From NCBI GenBank assembly GCA_023458535.1, contig JAEWYW010000038.1:1-64000 (forward strand): a DNA stretch of 64,000 nucleotides, written 5' to 3'. Below the pieces are notes generated by a model that did no database searches, was not told where the DNA came from, and was given only the letters and a program-made list of their open reading frames with translations. Origin of the DNA: Bacteroidota bacterium (GTDB taxonomy: Bacteria; Bacteroidota; Bacteroidia; Flavobacteriales; Weeksellaceae). A program made the position numbers and the translations under genes. Of the stretch, positions 7,740-15,375 are shown piece after piece (the first letter of the stretch is position 1; each line of letters begins with the position of its first letter).

Positions 7740-8421
7740 AAATTTAAAATACTTTTTACTCTTCTTATTAATTGGTTGTAAAATGTATTCTCAGAAAAAT
7801 TATAAAATTATTTATATAGAAAATAATAAAACTATTTCCAATCATTATTTTAATTCGAATAATGAAGAATATGCAAGAGCATATATCAATATGGGAGATT
7901 CGTTAACATTTAAAAAAAATCAAAATAACTTAGTAGTTTCTGAATATCATTTTAATCCCGAAAACAATAAACGAGATTTAAAAGGGGAAATTCAATATAT
8001 TGACTATTATACCAATATTTCAGATATAAAAATTGAAGGGAATGTATTGCATGTAGATGAATTACCTATTACTAAAAATAATTTATTTTTGAAAGATAGT
8101 CTTTTGGTCTCTACGTTAGTAGAAAACTGTACTGGTGCAAAACAAAAACTAGGTACCCAATATAGAGATTGTAATTTTAGGCTTCCCAAAGAGTTGAATT
8201 CACTTTATTTTCCTGAAAACTCAATCGTACATTCAGGGATAGTAAAATATGGAAGTAAAGGTCGAATTGACCGTATAATACTTAAAATGTCACATTTCAA
8301 TAATACTTATGATTATACTGTCCCGTATAAAAAAACTAAAAAAAACTATACAAGATTAATATCAATTAAAGACTCTAAATCTACCTCAAACTATAAGGAT
8401 GAATATATTTTAGCAAATTAG
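7726..8421 (+). CDS. Exported protein, candidate immunity protein of the second cassette
   Basis: 231 aa with a hydrophobic signal segment: MQKNKNLKYFLLFLLIGCKM. Its L-I-G-C could be a lipobox, although YSQ further on is also a plausible signal peptidase I site. The mature part is Asn/Lys-rich and I recognise no family. Its start overlaps the end of the detached toxin domain by 14 bp (7726-7739), which argues that the two were one translationally coupled toxin/immunity pair. It appears intact although its toxin partner is damaged, as expected for a retained orphan immunity gene. Confidence 0.6.
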   Translation: MQKNKNLKYFLLFLLIGCKMYSQKNYKIIYIENNKTISNHYFNSNNEEYARAYINMGDSLTFKKNQNNLVVSEYHFNPENNKRDLKGEIQYIDYYTNISDIKIEGNVLHVDELPITKNNLFLKDSLLVSTLVENCTGAKQKLGTQYRDCNFRLPKELNSLYFPENSIVHSGIVKYGSKGRIDRIILKMSHFNNTYDYTVPYKKTKKNYTRLISIKDSKSTSNYKDEYILAN

Positions 8422-8509
8422 TGTTTGTATTTTAGTATCTCATTAAGCTAGAACTAATCAATACGCCAAAAGTTGTGGCAAACAATTTAACTTAATCTGA
8501 CTCTACAGA

Positions 8510-8730
8510 ATGGATCTGGAGTTCTATAAATCTTGGAAATTAGGGAAAAATGGCGGACCAAATGGTTTTTGCATAGAAAAGACAATATAAAAGCCATACT
8601 TGAGCTAATGCAAGTTAAAGATATTGGTAAAACAAAGATATTGGAATATTTAAATACGAAACAAGTGACGTTAAAACACTTAAGTGGGGAAAAAGTAATA
8701 AATCAAAAATTAAAAAAATTCGATGACTAA
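8510..8730 (+). pseudogene. Remnant of an effector C-terminus (frameshifted)
   Basis: Two short frames join up. The first, from ATG 8510, reads MDLEFYKSWKLGKNGGPNGF and then CIEKTI before a stop. The second continues in another frame as DNIKAILELMQVKDIGKTKI to a stop at 8730. One indel near 8570-8590 would make a single polypeptide of about 70 residues. The stop overlaps the start of the next gene in an ATGACTAA arrangement, so this looks like the tail of a third toxin coupled to its immunity gene. No family was recognised. Confidence 0.4.
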
Positions 8731-9118
8731 AATATTACTTATAAGCAATGTATTATTGCCATTATTTATTTATTCTCAAAATATTGAAGGAACGTATTAT
8801 TCAACTAATGATAAATGTAAAATAAGCATAACTCTTAGTAATAATTCTTATAACTTGAATTTAGGAACTAAACTAATAAAAAAAGGGAAGTATAAATTAA
8901 CCCAAGAAAATAAAGTTACATATTTAGATTTTGATGAAATAAGTTCAATGTATTCTAATGACACTATTTACATTCAAAATTCAGGGAAGTCAAATAATGA
9001 ATATTTGCATTTTAAAGAATGTGATGAGAAATTTATTTATTTAATAAAAAAATATAATCGTGTTAATAAGAAAGTAAAGGAAAAATGTATTAGAAAAAAG
9101 AACAAATATCTCAATTGA
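8723..9118 (+). CDS. Small exported protein, candidate orphan immunity protein
   Basis: 131 aa with the signal peptide MTKILLISNVLLPLFIYSQN and a small mature domain that contains IEGTYYSTNDKCKISITL and reads like a short lipocalin-type or META-like beta barrel. No family was assigned. The start overlaps the preceding toxin remnant by 8 bp. A degraded third PAAR-like module follows. It is probably the surviving immunity gene of a decayed effector; this rests on gene order and the signal peptide only. Confidence 0.55.
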   Translation: MTKILLISNVLLPLFIYSQNIEGTYYSTNDKCKISITLSNNSYNLNLGTKLIKKGKYKLTQENKVTYLDFDEISSMYSNDTIYIQNSGKSNNEYLHFKECDEKFIYLIKKYNRVNKKVKEKCIRKKNKYLN

Positions 9119-9159
9119 AAAGAATTTACTTTATAATAGAAATTCCAAAATTACTTTAC

Positions 9160-9507
9160 AAAAAATTTTACTTTTTATGATGGTTTTCAGATGATTTCCC
9201 CTACCCAATGGCAATATTTTGGTACAGCAAAAATGCAGGAAAACGAAGTACTCTTAAAAAAATCATTGCTTCCTAGAGTGGGAAAAATGTCTGAAATGTC
9301 CCTACCGAAACTGGAAATATAGAATTGTAGATTCTGGACAGATTAATGTTCCCGAAAGTTTGTAAACAAAAGGAGCTCCGATCCCTGTAAAGAAAGAAGA
9401 TGATAGTAACGGAGAAAAATATTTTGATAGGGGAGAACAAACACATATTTCATCAGATAATCCTATCTTTTATCTAATACAAGATTTATGTTTAAAGTTA
9501 ATGTAAT
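9160..9507 (+). pseudogene. Third PAAR-like (DUF4280) module, heavily degraded
   Basis: The sequence is readable as the same module, F-T-F-Y-D-G-F-Q-M-I-S-P-T-Q-W-Q, then LLKKSLLPRVGKM. It is broken by frameshifts near 9290-9330 and by a stop where the intact copy reads S-L-N-T (S-L-stop-T near 9360). After GAPIP the sequence differs from the other copies (VKKEDDSNGEKYFDRGEQTH) and runs to a stop at about 9507, so its C-terminal domain was of another type. No start codon is preserved. Confidence 0.8.
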
Positions 9508-9641
9508 GAGATGAAATATTTCGAATCAACAAAATTTCTCTTGAAATTTCGAAAATTCAATAAAATTTTGAATACGAAAAAATAAAAAATAAGCACAGTT
9601 TAATTGAGTTCACTTTCCTATTTTAGCCAAAAATTCATAGA
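9508..9641 (+). promoter_or_regulatory. AT-rich gap with a weak -7 box at 9619-9626
   Basis: This is non-coding sequence between the last PAAR remnant and the first core gene. TATTTTAG at 9619-9626 differs from the Bacteroidota -7 consensus TAnnTTTG at one position and lies 16 bp before the ATG at 9642. I see no stable hairpin or repeat here. Confidence 0.35.
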
Positions 9642-10037
9642 ATGATTCAAGATAAAGATTTTACATTAAGATTGATAAGACAGCTGACACAAGCTTTGGA
9701 AAAACTCATTTTAGATAAACCAGAGGAAAGCTTAATGCAAAAAGAGCTCGACTACGATTCTTTAATGAAAGACATCTTCAAATTAGATTTTAATCAGGTT
9801 GCATCAATGTCAAAGGAAGAACTCATCGCATTGGTTAATCAACGGGAATCTAAAGATCATAAAGATTATTATGAAATGTTGGGAAATCTTTTTTATTGGA
9901 AAGGAAAAGAATTACAAAACATCGACTTCCTACAAAAAGCCAAAGCGTTTTACGAATTATACCTTCAAACAAGTGGCATTTTCGCGCTGCCAATTATCAA
10001 TAGGATTGGAGAAGTTAATAAGATAAAAGAATCTTAA
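9642..10037 (+). CDS. Conserved hypothetical helical protein
   Basis: 131 aa, entirely soluble and probably all-helical. It begins MIQDKDFTLRLIRQLTQALE and contains a TPR-like segment, YYEMLGNLFYWKGKELQN, followed by FLQKAKAFYELYL. The start loosely recalls DUF6483-type proteins, but I am not confident of the family. Its stop overlaps the stop of the convergent tonB-like gene in a shared TTAA-type sequence (10034-10037), so no terminator separates the two. It marks the boundary between the accessory island and ordinary chromosomal genes. Confidence 0.6.
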   Translation: MIQDKDFTLRLIRQLTQALEKLILDKPEESLMQKELDYDSLMKDIFKLDFNQVASMSKEELIALVNQRESKDHKDYYEMLGNLFYWKGKELQNIDFLQKAKAFYELYLQTSGIFALPIINRIGEVNKIKES

Positions 10038-10918
10038 AAAGTAATTTTATACGTTCCAGAGGAAGAGAAATTGGATTTTTCTGCTTTCACGTAACGCTTT
10101 ACCCAGCCCACCGATGTGGAAACAATGCAGGGATCAGAAACACCTCCAGAACGTCTTGCAGAAACCACATTTCCTGCTTTATCTACAGTGTAAGCAATCG
10201 AAATACTTCCGTTTCCTGAGCAGTTGTGAGAAGGCTGTGCACCGCCTCGCCCCATTGTTCCTGGAATAAAGCCCACCAAACGTCTGTCAACACCTATTCT
10301 GCTATCACCATTTCCGTCCCCTCCCAACGGATCACCATCATTTCCAATGCCTGTACCTGTACCTTGACTTCCAGCTTTTGTACCACGACCTTTTATAAGA
10401 TTGCCTATGGCAGCATTTCCCTTCCCATCGCCATTCCCTGTTTTAGAATTGGCTGTAGTGGCGCTTGTTTTTTTGTTTTTTGAAGATGAAGATGAAGCAG
10501 AAGACTTTGTATTTTTAGCGTTCTTTGTTTCTTCCTTTTTAGCAACAGCTGTTTTGGTATTATTTCCTGAAATTACTTTATCTTTTATAACCGTTTTTTT
10601 AGTTTCCGCCTTAGTTTCGGGTTTGGTGTCCAATTCTGGCTGTACTGAAGGAGTTTCTACCGGTTGGGGTTCTACAACATCTGTAACGGCTGCCAAGCTT
10701 CCTTCCTGATTGGCAGGTTCTTCCACACCGTTTCCATTTCTGTTATCTCCAAAATTTACGAGCATGGTATTGACCACTTCATTTTCAAGAGGAAAATTTT
10801 GTTTTATGGTGTACAAAAAAACAAAAAGCAAAACCGCCGTCCACACTATCGCAGTGATAATGGCACTTTTAAACTTATCTTTTCTTTCCTCTATTTTATT
10901 CGCGGTATAGTCACTCAT
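10034..10918 (-). CDS. TonB-like energy transducer
   Basis: 294 aa. A single transmembrane helix (about residues 19-38, AIITAIVWTAVLLFVFLY) is followed by a long Pro/Lys/Thr/Ser/Gly-rich periplasmic linker (about 60-200) and a C-terminal domain of about 90 residues with two cysteines (HNCSGNG, SDPCIV). The end, SIAYTVDKAGNVVSARRSGG, matches the TonB C-terminal pattern. With ExbB and ExbD it should transmit proton-motive force to outer-membrane TonB-dependent receptors. The gene is last in the exbB-exbD-tonB run, 6 bp after exbD. The glycine-rich stretch before the C-terminal domain is typical of Flavobacteriia. Confidence 0.85.
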   Translation of the reverse strand: MSDYTANKIEERKDKFKSAIITAIVWTAVLLFVFLYTIKQNFPLENEVVNTMLVNFGDNRNGNGVEEPANQEGSLAAVTDVVEPQPVETPSVQPELDTKPETKAETKKTVIKDKVISGNNTKTAVAKKEETKNAKNTKSSASSSSSKNKKTSATTANSKTGNGDGKGNAAIGNLIKGRGTKAGSQGTGTGIGNDGDPLGGDGNGDSRIGVDRRLVGFIPGTMGRGGAQPSHNCSGNGSISIAYTVDKAGNVVSARRSGGVSDPCIVSTSVGWVKRYVKAEKSNFSSSGTYKITF

Positions 10919-10924
10919 TACAAT

Positions 10925-11320
10925 CTATTCCTTTACAGTAGCAATAGCAATATTATATTTATGTTTTTCAGCAATCTCCATGGCAAAAACCACGTCTTTA
11001 TGCATGGTATTTTCGTCAGCTCTTATCATAAATGAAGGTGAGGTACTTCCCTGCAATGCTGTTACTATGGTTTGCTCTAAGTTTTCCTTTGTTACGGGTT
11101 TATCATCTACAAAATAGGTACCATCAGGCTTTATACTTAACGTTAAAGGATTAGGTATATTGGGGTCTGTAGATTCGGCTTTTGGCAGTTTTACATCAAT
11201 AGCACTTTGGTTGGCTGCTGATGAGGTAATCATAAAGAAAATCAACATCAACAGGATAACATCTACCATTGCCGCAAGGCTAAATTCAGGTTTTGCTTTA
11301 TTTCTTCTCTGGATTTTCAT
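10925..11320 (-). CDS. exbD: Biopolymer transporter ExbD/TolR family
   Basis: 131 aa. A short cytoplasmic N-terminus is followed by one transmembrane helix, FSLAAMVDVILLMLIFFMIT (about residues 14-33), which carries the conserved Asp needed for proton use. The periplasmic domain contains the usual D-G-x-x-x-x-D-x-x-x-x segment (KPDGTYFVDDKPVT) and a final beta/alpha element (HKYNIAIATVKE). It is the middle gene of the ExbB-ExbD-TonB operon, 10 bp from exbB and 6 bp from tonB. The length is normal for the family. Confidence 0.93.
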   Translation of the reverse strand: MKIQRRNKAKPEFSLAAMVDVILLMLIFFMITSSAANQSAIDVKLPKAESTDPNIPNPLTLSIKPDGTYFVDDKPVTKENLEQTIVTALQGSTSPSFMIRADENTMHKDVVFAMEIAEKHKYNIAIATVKE

Positions 11321-11330
11321 TGTTGAAGAT

Positions 11331-12035
11331 TTATAAAGGTTTGTTGATGAGATCTAAAAATTCACTTGAAACCACTTGAGAATTCAATATAAATTTATCA
11401 ATTTTTGTTAATAACAAATTATAAAAAAAGTTAGCTGGAACCGCCACTGCTAAACCGACAGCCGTTTGCCCTAAGGCCGTATAAATACCTTCTGAAAGCG
11501 TTTTAGGCGAAAAACCACCTTCTGCATTAGACAAACTGAAGAAAGCCATGATGAGCCCAATTACCGTCCCTAAAAGTCCGAGCATAGGAGCAATACTTGG
11601 TATGGCAGCTAACAAGTTCAGATTTTTTTCCATATTTGAAACTTCAATCTGAGCCTGACCTTCCATAGCGCTCACAATATCCGACACGGGACGACCTACT
11701 CTTGATATTCCTTTTTCTAAAATTCGTCCTTCCGGAGAGTTCAAGCGGTTACAATAATCCATTGCTGCATCGATTTTTCCTTCTCTAAGAAAATCTTCAA
11801 TATTTCTCATTAAATGAACATCTTGTGTAGAAGTCATTCTTTTGATATAAAAAAGTCTTTCCAAGAACAGATAAACAGAAAATACACCCAGAAGGAGTAC
11901 AGTTACCATTACAATGTTTGCAAATAAATTTCCGTGGAACATAATATCCCAGAAAGAGAACTCTTGGGTTTTTACAGCTACTGCTGGCGTTGTAACCTGC
12001 GCAAATAAGAGGGTGGAAAGTTCTGTTAACAGCAT
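11331..12035 (-). CDS. exbB: MotA/TolQ/ExbB proton channel family protein
   Basis: 234 aa with three transmembrane segments: near residues 36-58 (ANIVMVTVLLLGVFSVYLFL), 145-170 (PMLGLLGTVIGLIMAFFSL) and 188-210 (TALGQTAVGLAVAVPANFFYN). The last two, with their conserved Thr and Gly/Ala/Pro pattern, are the signature of the ExbB/TolQ channel. It forms the proton channel with ExbD. It is the first gene of the operon. The nearest promoter-like box, TAATATTG (12080-12087, minus strand), is imperfect. Confidence 0.93.
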   Translation of the reverse strand: MLLTELSTLLFAQVTTPAVAVKTQEFSFWDIMFHGNLFANIVMVTVLLLGVFSVYLFLERLFYIKRMTSTQDVHLMRNIEDFLREGKIDAAMDYCNRLNSPEGRILEKGISRVGRPVSDIVSAMEGQAQIEVSNMEKNLNLLAAIPSIAPMLGLLGTVIGLIMAFFSLSNAEGGFSPKTLSEGIYTALGQTAVGLAVAVPANFFYNLLLTKIDKFILNSQVVSSEFLDLINKPL

Positions 12036-12122
12036 TATTTGATTTTTTTTTGTAAAATTTGTAAACGGTAAAATTAAATCAATATTATGAATTAAGGTCT
12101 TAAAAATTCCTTAAAAATGACA

Positions 12123-12156
12123 AAATCAGACTCTTTATTTCGAAAAAGTCTGATTT
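12123..12156 (-). terminator. Hairpin terminator after the acidic protein gene
   Basis: Perfect 10-bp arms at 12123-12132 and 12147-12156 (AAATCAGACT / AGTCTGATTT) lie between the acidic protein gene and exbB. Confidence 0.7.
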
Positions 12157-12183
12157 ATTATACTAAAATGAATTAAAGACGGA

Positions 12184-12645
12184 CTAATCTTCGTCTATCT
12201 CTATTTCATCTTCTTTAAAACTGCATTTTAATTTGAATGGTATAGGCTCGTCTGAACCGGTATAAAAATCATCTATTTTCCCAGACCATACCAACTGCAG
12301 CTCATCATCTGAACCTTCACTAAAAACAAGCTCATTAGCAGAAATAAAAGCTTCTTCATCGTCATACAAATTTACTTCTGTATAAGAAGCATCGTCGGTA
12401 TCCTCTATAACAAAAGTGTTTCCAGAAAGGTCAGCACTTTCTATCGGAAAATCAAAAATACCTAATGACAGTTGGGGAAAATTATATTGTAAAGAATCGT
12501 CATCCACATGATCCAGACTGTCGTCTGTAATAACTTCCACCTCTAATAAATGTTGTTTATTGCTGTACACTGCTTTGCAGTAAGTGTTCTTTAGATGATA
12601 TTTTAGTGTTTCATCTGGGTGGTAAATTTTCAAAATACCTTTCAT
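12184..12645 (-). CDS. Hypothetical highly acidic protein
   Basis: 153 aa with no signal peptide or membrane segment. Asp and Glu are very abundant and spread along the chain (for example HVDDDSLQ, YDDEEAF, SEGSDDELQ, FKEDEIEIDED), while Lys and Arg are few, so the isoelectric point must be very low. Alternating hydrophobic residues suggest a beta-rich fold. I do not recognise a family. A -7 box at 12690-12697 and a terminator at 12123-12156 make it a single-gene unit. The function is unknown. Confidence 0.65.
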   Translation of the reverse strand: MKGILKIYHPDETLKYHLKNTYCKAVYSNKQHLLEVEVITDDSLDHVDDDSLQYNFPQLSLGIFDFPIESADLSGNTFVIEDTDDASYTEVNLYDDEEAFISANELVFSEGSDDELQLVWSGKIDDFYTGSDEPIPFKLKCSFKEDEIEIDED

Positions 12646-12689
12646 TTCCTAATAAAAAAGAGTGATTATTTATTGTTTAACGTTTCCAA

Positions 12690-12697
12690 CAAAGATA
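12690..12697 (-). promoter_or_regulatory. Promoter -7 box of the acidic protein gene
   Basis: On the minus strand this reads TATCTTTG, a full match to TAnnTTTG, 44 bp before the ATG at 12645. Confidence 0.6.
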
Positions 12698-12838
12698 AAA
12701 AATTGATTGAATTGGGAATCTTTTTTTAGCATTTATTTTTGAATAATTCATTTTTCTAAAAGGTGAAGGTTTTCCTCGTTTTATTTTGAAGCTGACAATC
12801 TTTATGAAAATCTTTCCGCGGATTTTCTTTTTAATACT

Positions 12839-12846
12839 TATTTTTG
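12839..12846 (+). promoter_or_regulatory. Promoter -7 box of the DUF885 gene
   Basis: TATTTTTG matches TAnnTTTG and lies 20 bp before the ATG at 12867. It supports that ATG as the start rather than the frame opening at 12786. Confidence 0.65.
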
Positions 12847-12866
12847 CTATTGTTAAAGTTATTGAA

Positions 12867-14663
12867 ATGAAGAAATTTATTTATATATGCACTTTAGGTC
12901 TGGCTACAGCAATGTTTTTTACCTCTTGCAAAAAATCGGATTCGCCTATTACAAAAGTTACTCCTACAGATTTAGATTCTATTGCTTCTAATTATTACGA
13001 ACAGTATTTAAAACTTTATCCTCTTGAGGCTACATCACAAGGTGATTATAGGTATAATGACCAGCTGCCTATTAATATTGATAAAGATTTTATTTCCGGA
13101 GAGATTGCTTTTTACAACTCTGTGCAACAACAGCTGGCTAAGGTAGATTATAAAAGTTTATCTGATGAAGATAAAGTAGTGTATGATGTTTTGGATTACA
13201 CCTTGAAAGATAAGATTGAAGCCTATGCCTACCATCCTGAGTATATTCCTTTCACACAATTTTCAGGTCTTCCTTTGAGTTTTCCTCTTTATGGAAGCGG
13301 TGAGGGGAGTCAGCCATTCAAAACTGAAAAAGACTATACCGACTGGCTGAAAAGAATGGAAAAATTTCCAGAATGGATGGATGCTGCTATGGCTAATTTT
13401 AAAGACGGAATTTCCAATAAAATTGTTCTACCGAAAAAATTAGTTGTAAAAATGATTCCGCAGATGCGCGCCGAGGAAATCATTACTTCAGATGTTGATA
13501 AAAATATATTCTACGGACCGTTAAGAAAATTTCCATCTAACTTTACAAATGCGCAAAAAACAAAACTAACTTCTCAGTATCAAGATGTTGTGACTAAAAA
13601 AATTATTCCAGCATATACCAAAATGGGTGATTTCTTGGAAAAAGAATATTACCCAAATGCTAGAGATACAGACGGGTATAATGCTTTGCCAAAAGGGAAT
13701 GATATTTATGCTTATTACGTTAAAAGTTGGACTACCACCAATATTTCACCAGAAGACATCAATAAAATTGGAGTTCAACAAGTGAATATGCTTCGTGCTG
13801 AGATGGAAAAGGTAAAACAGCAGGTTGGTTTCTCAGGTTCTTTGGAAGAGTTCATCAATTTTGTAAAGACAGATCCTAAAGCTATGCCTTATAAAACTTC
13901 TAAAGAGGTTATTGATGCCTTCAACGGAATCCTTACTAAAATTGAACCGAAACTTAAAACAATGTTCAATGTTACTCCAAAAACAAAATTTGAAGTTCGA
14001 CAAACTGAAAAATTTCGTGAAGCCAGCGCCAGTGCTGAGTATATTCAGGGTACTCCTGATGGTAAAAGACCCGGGATATTCTATATGCCACTTCCAGATC
14101 CTTCAAAATTCAATGTAACTTCAGGTATGGAGTCTCTGTTTTTGCATGAAGCCATTCCGGGACATCATTATCAGGTTTCTTTGCAGCAGGAGAACGAAAA
14201 GCTTCCAAAATTTATGCGTTTTGGTTGGTTTGGAGCTTATGGTGAAGGTTGGGCGCATTATTGTGAAACATTAGGTCCAGAGTTTGGTTTATATACCGAT
14301 CCTTATCAGAAAATGGGCTATCTAAGTGATCAAATGCTGAGGGCTGTTCGTTTGGTAATCGATACCAATATCCACACTGGAAAAATGAATAGGGAAGAGG
14401 CTATACAATATTTCCTCAATAATGTGGCATATGACGAAGCAGGAGCTACAGCAGAGGTAGAGCGTTATATGGCAATGCCTGGACAGGCACTAGGATATAA
14501 AATTGGATCATTGAGAATCCGTGAGCTGAGAGATAAATACCAAAAAGATTTAGGCGCAAAGTTCAATCTGGCAAGCTATCATGATAAGGTTTTAAGTCAG
14601 GGTTGTTTACCATTAGATATCTTGAATAGAAAAATGGAGAATTGGGCTAAAAAACAAAAATAA
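12867..14663 (+). CDS. DUF885 family lipoprotein, probable metallopeptidase-like
   Basis: 598 aa from the ATG at 12867. That start gives a clean lipoprotein signal (MKKFIYICTLGLATAMFFTS then CKK), while the longer frame from 12786 adds an unlikely extra hydrophobic leader and spans the -7 box. DUF885 features are clear: DSIASNYYEQYLKLYPLEAT near the start, then around residue 427 HEAIPGHHYQ, and later EGWAHYCE. The H-E-x-x-x-H-like motif with a downstream E resembles zinc peptidases of the carboxypeptidase Taq/gluzincin type. Substrate unknown. It is a single-gene unit ending at the palindrome at 14684-14734. Confidence 0.85.
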   Translation: MKKFIYICTLGLATAMFFTSCKKSDSPITKVTPTDLDSIASNYYEQYLKLYPLEATSQGDYRYNDQLPINIDKDFISGEIAFYNSVQQQLAKVDYKSLSDEDKVVYDVLDYTLKDKIEAYAYHPEYIPFTQFSGLPLSFPLYGSGEGSQPFKTEKDYTDWLKRMEKFPEWMDAAMANFKDGISNKIVLPKKLVVKMIPQMRAEEIITSDVDKNIFYGPLRKFPSNFTNAQKTKLTSQYQDVVTKKIIPAYTKMGDFLEKEYYPNARDTDGYNALPKGNDIYAYYVKSWTTTNISPEDINKIGVQQVNMLRAEMEKVKQQVGFSGSLEEFINFVKTDPKAMPYKTSKEVIDAFNGILTKIEPKLKTMFNVTPKTKFEVRQTEKFREASASAEYIQGTPDGKRPGIFYMPLPDPSKFNVTSGMESLFLHEAIPGHHYQVSLQQENEKLPKFMRFGWFGAYGEGWAHYCETLGPEFGLYTDPYQKMGYLSDQMLRAVRLVIDTNIHTGKMNREEAIQYFLNNVAYDEAGATAEVERYMAMPGQALGYKIGSLRIRELRDKYQKDLGAKFNLASYHDKVLSQGCLPLDILNRKMENWAKKQK

Positions 14664-14683
14664 GAATCCTCAACATATAGAAT

Positions 14684-14734
14684 TTTTAAAAGTTTTGGGG
14701 GCGCGGCGAAGCCGCGCCCCCAAAACTTTTAAAA
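14684..14734. terminator. Long perfect GC-rich palindrome, bidirectional terminator
   Basis: There are two perfect 24-bp arms (14684-14707 and 14711-14734) around a 3-base GAA loop. The core is GGGGGCGCGGC / GCCGCGCCCCC and the flanks are A/T runs, so both strands get a U-rich tail. It sits between the convergent DUF885 and nth genes and overlaps the nth stop codon. Its GC content is strikingly high for this genome. Confidence 0.85.
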
Positions 14735-15343
14735 CAGCATTTTAGTAATAAAATCTTTGTCACCTTTTCCTCTTGCAGGTGAATATTCTCTCCCATAGAA
14801 AATAATTTGCAAATGCAGTTTATTCCAAACCTCTTTTGGGAATATATTCTTGGCATCCTTCTCTGTTTCCACCACATTTTTTCCAGAAGTTAATTTCCAT
14901 TGTTTCATCAAACGGTGAATATGCGTATCCACAGGGAATGCAGGATGACCAAAAGCCTGACTCATTACCACAGAAGCTGTTTTATGTCCCACACCTGGCA
15001 AAGCTTCGAGTTCATCGTATGTGGAGGGAACAATTCCGTCATGTCTTTCAATTAAGAGTTCAGCCATTCTTTTAAGGTTTTTTGCCTTTTGATTGCTTAA
15101 ACCGATTTGTTTGATGAGTTCTTTTATTTCAGAAACCTCTAACGCTGCCATCTTCTCTGGGCTTCCCGCCACTTCAAAAAGTCCTGGTGTTATTTCATTT
15201 ACTTTTTTATCAGTGGTCTGGGCAGACAGCGCCACAGCCACCAAAAGCGTAAAAGCATCTGTGTGATGAAGTGGGGTGGGAACTTCAGGATATAGTTTTT
15301 CGAGTTCAGTTTGTATAATGATGGCTCTTTGCTTTTTCGTCAT
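14729..15343 (-). CDS. nth: Endonuclease III-like DNA glycosylase/AP lyase, without iron-sulfur cysteines
   Basis: 204 aa from ATG 15343 (MTKKQRAIII). The longer frame from TTG 15364 covers the -7 box. The helix-hairpin-helix is LEALPGVGHKTASVVM with the catalytic Lys, followed by FPVDTHIHR with the catalytic Asp, so base excision and AP lyase activity on oxidised pyrimidines is expected. Most Nth proteins end with four cysteines binding [4Fe-4S]. Here the equivalent end reads FYGREYSPARGKGDKDFITK with no cysteine, so the cluster is absent. The stop overlaps the palindromic terminator, and the gene is divergent from bcp with interlocking promoters. Confidence 0.9.
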   Translation of the reverse strand: MTKKQRAIIIQTELEKLYPEVPTPLHHTDAFTLLVAVALSAQTTDKKVNEITPGLFEVAGSPEKMAALEVSEIKELIKQIGLSNQKAKNLKRMAELLIERHDGIVPSTYDELEALPGVGHKTASVVMSQAFGHPAFPVDTHIHRLMKQWKLTSGKNVVETEKDAKNIFPKEVWNKLHLQIIFYGREYSPARGKGDKDFITKMLF

Positions 15344-15359
15344 ATATGCCGTAAATTTG
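15328..15359 (+). promoter_or_regulatory. Promoter of bcp
   Basis: TTTG at 15328-15331, a 20-bp spacer and TAAATTTG at 15352-15359 form a complete Bacteroidota promoter, 16 bp before the bcp ATG. Its -33 part lies inside the nth coding sequence. Confidence 0.75.
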
Positions 15360-15361
15360 AA

Positions 15362-15369
15362 CAAAAATA
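15362..15369 (-). promoter_or_regulatory. Promoter -7 box of nth
   Basis: On the minus strand this reads TATTTTTG, a full match to TAnnTTTG, 18 bp before the nth ATG at 15343. It lies in the leader of bcp, so the two divergent promoters overlap. Confidence 0.6.
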
Positions 15370-15375
15370 AAGATT

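Noticed and set aside
1..9641. Prophage or integrative element as origin of the AT-rich island
   Set aside because: VgrG and PAAR-like proteins resemble phage spikes, but no integrase, capsid, terminase, transposase or attachment repeats are seen, and the tRNA genes are far away (21 kb). A T6SS cargo island is enough to explain it.
10226..10709. Plus-strand open frames opposite the tonB-like gene
   Set aside because: They are antisense shadows of the Ser/Lys/Gly-rich linker codons of the TonB-like protein, without promoter or start signals.
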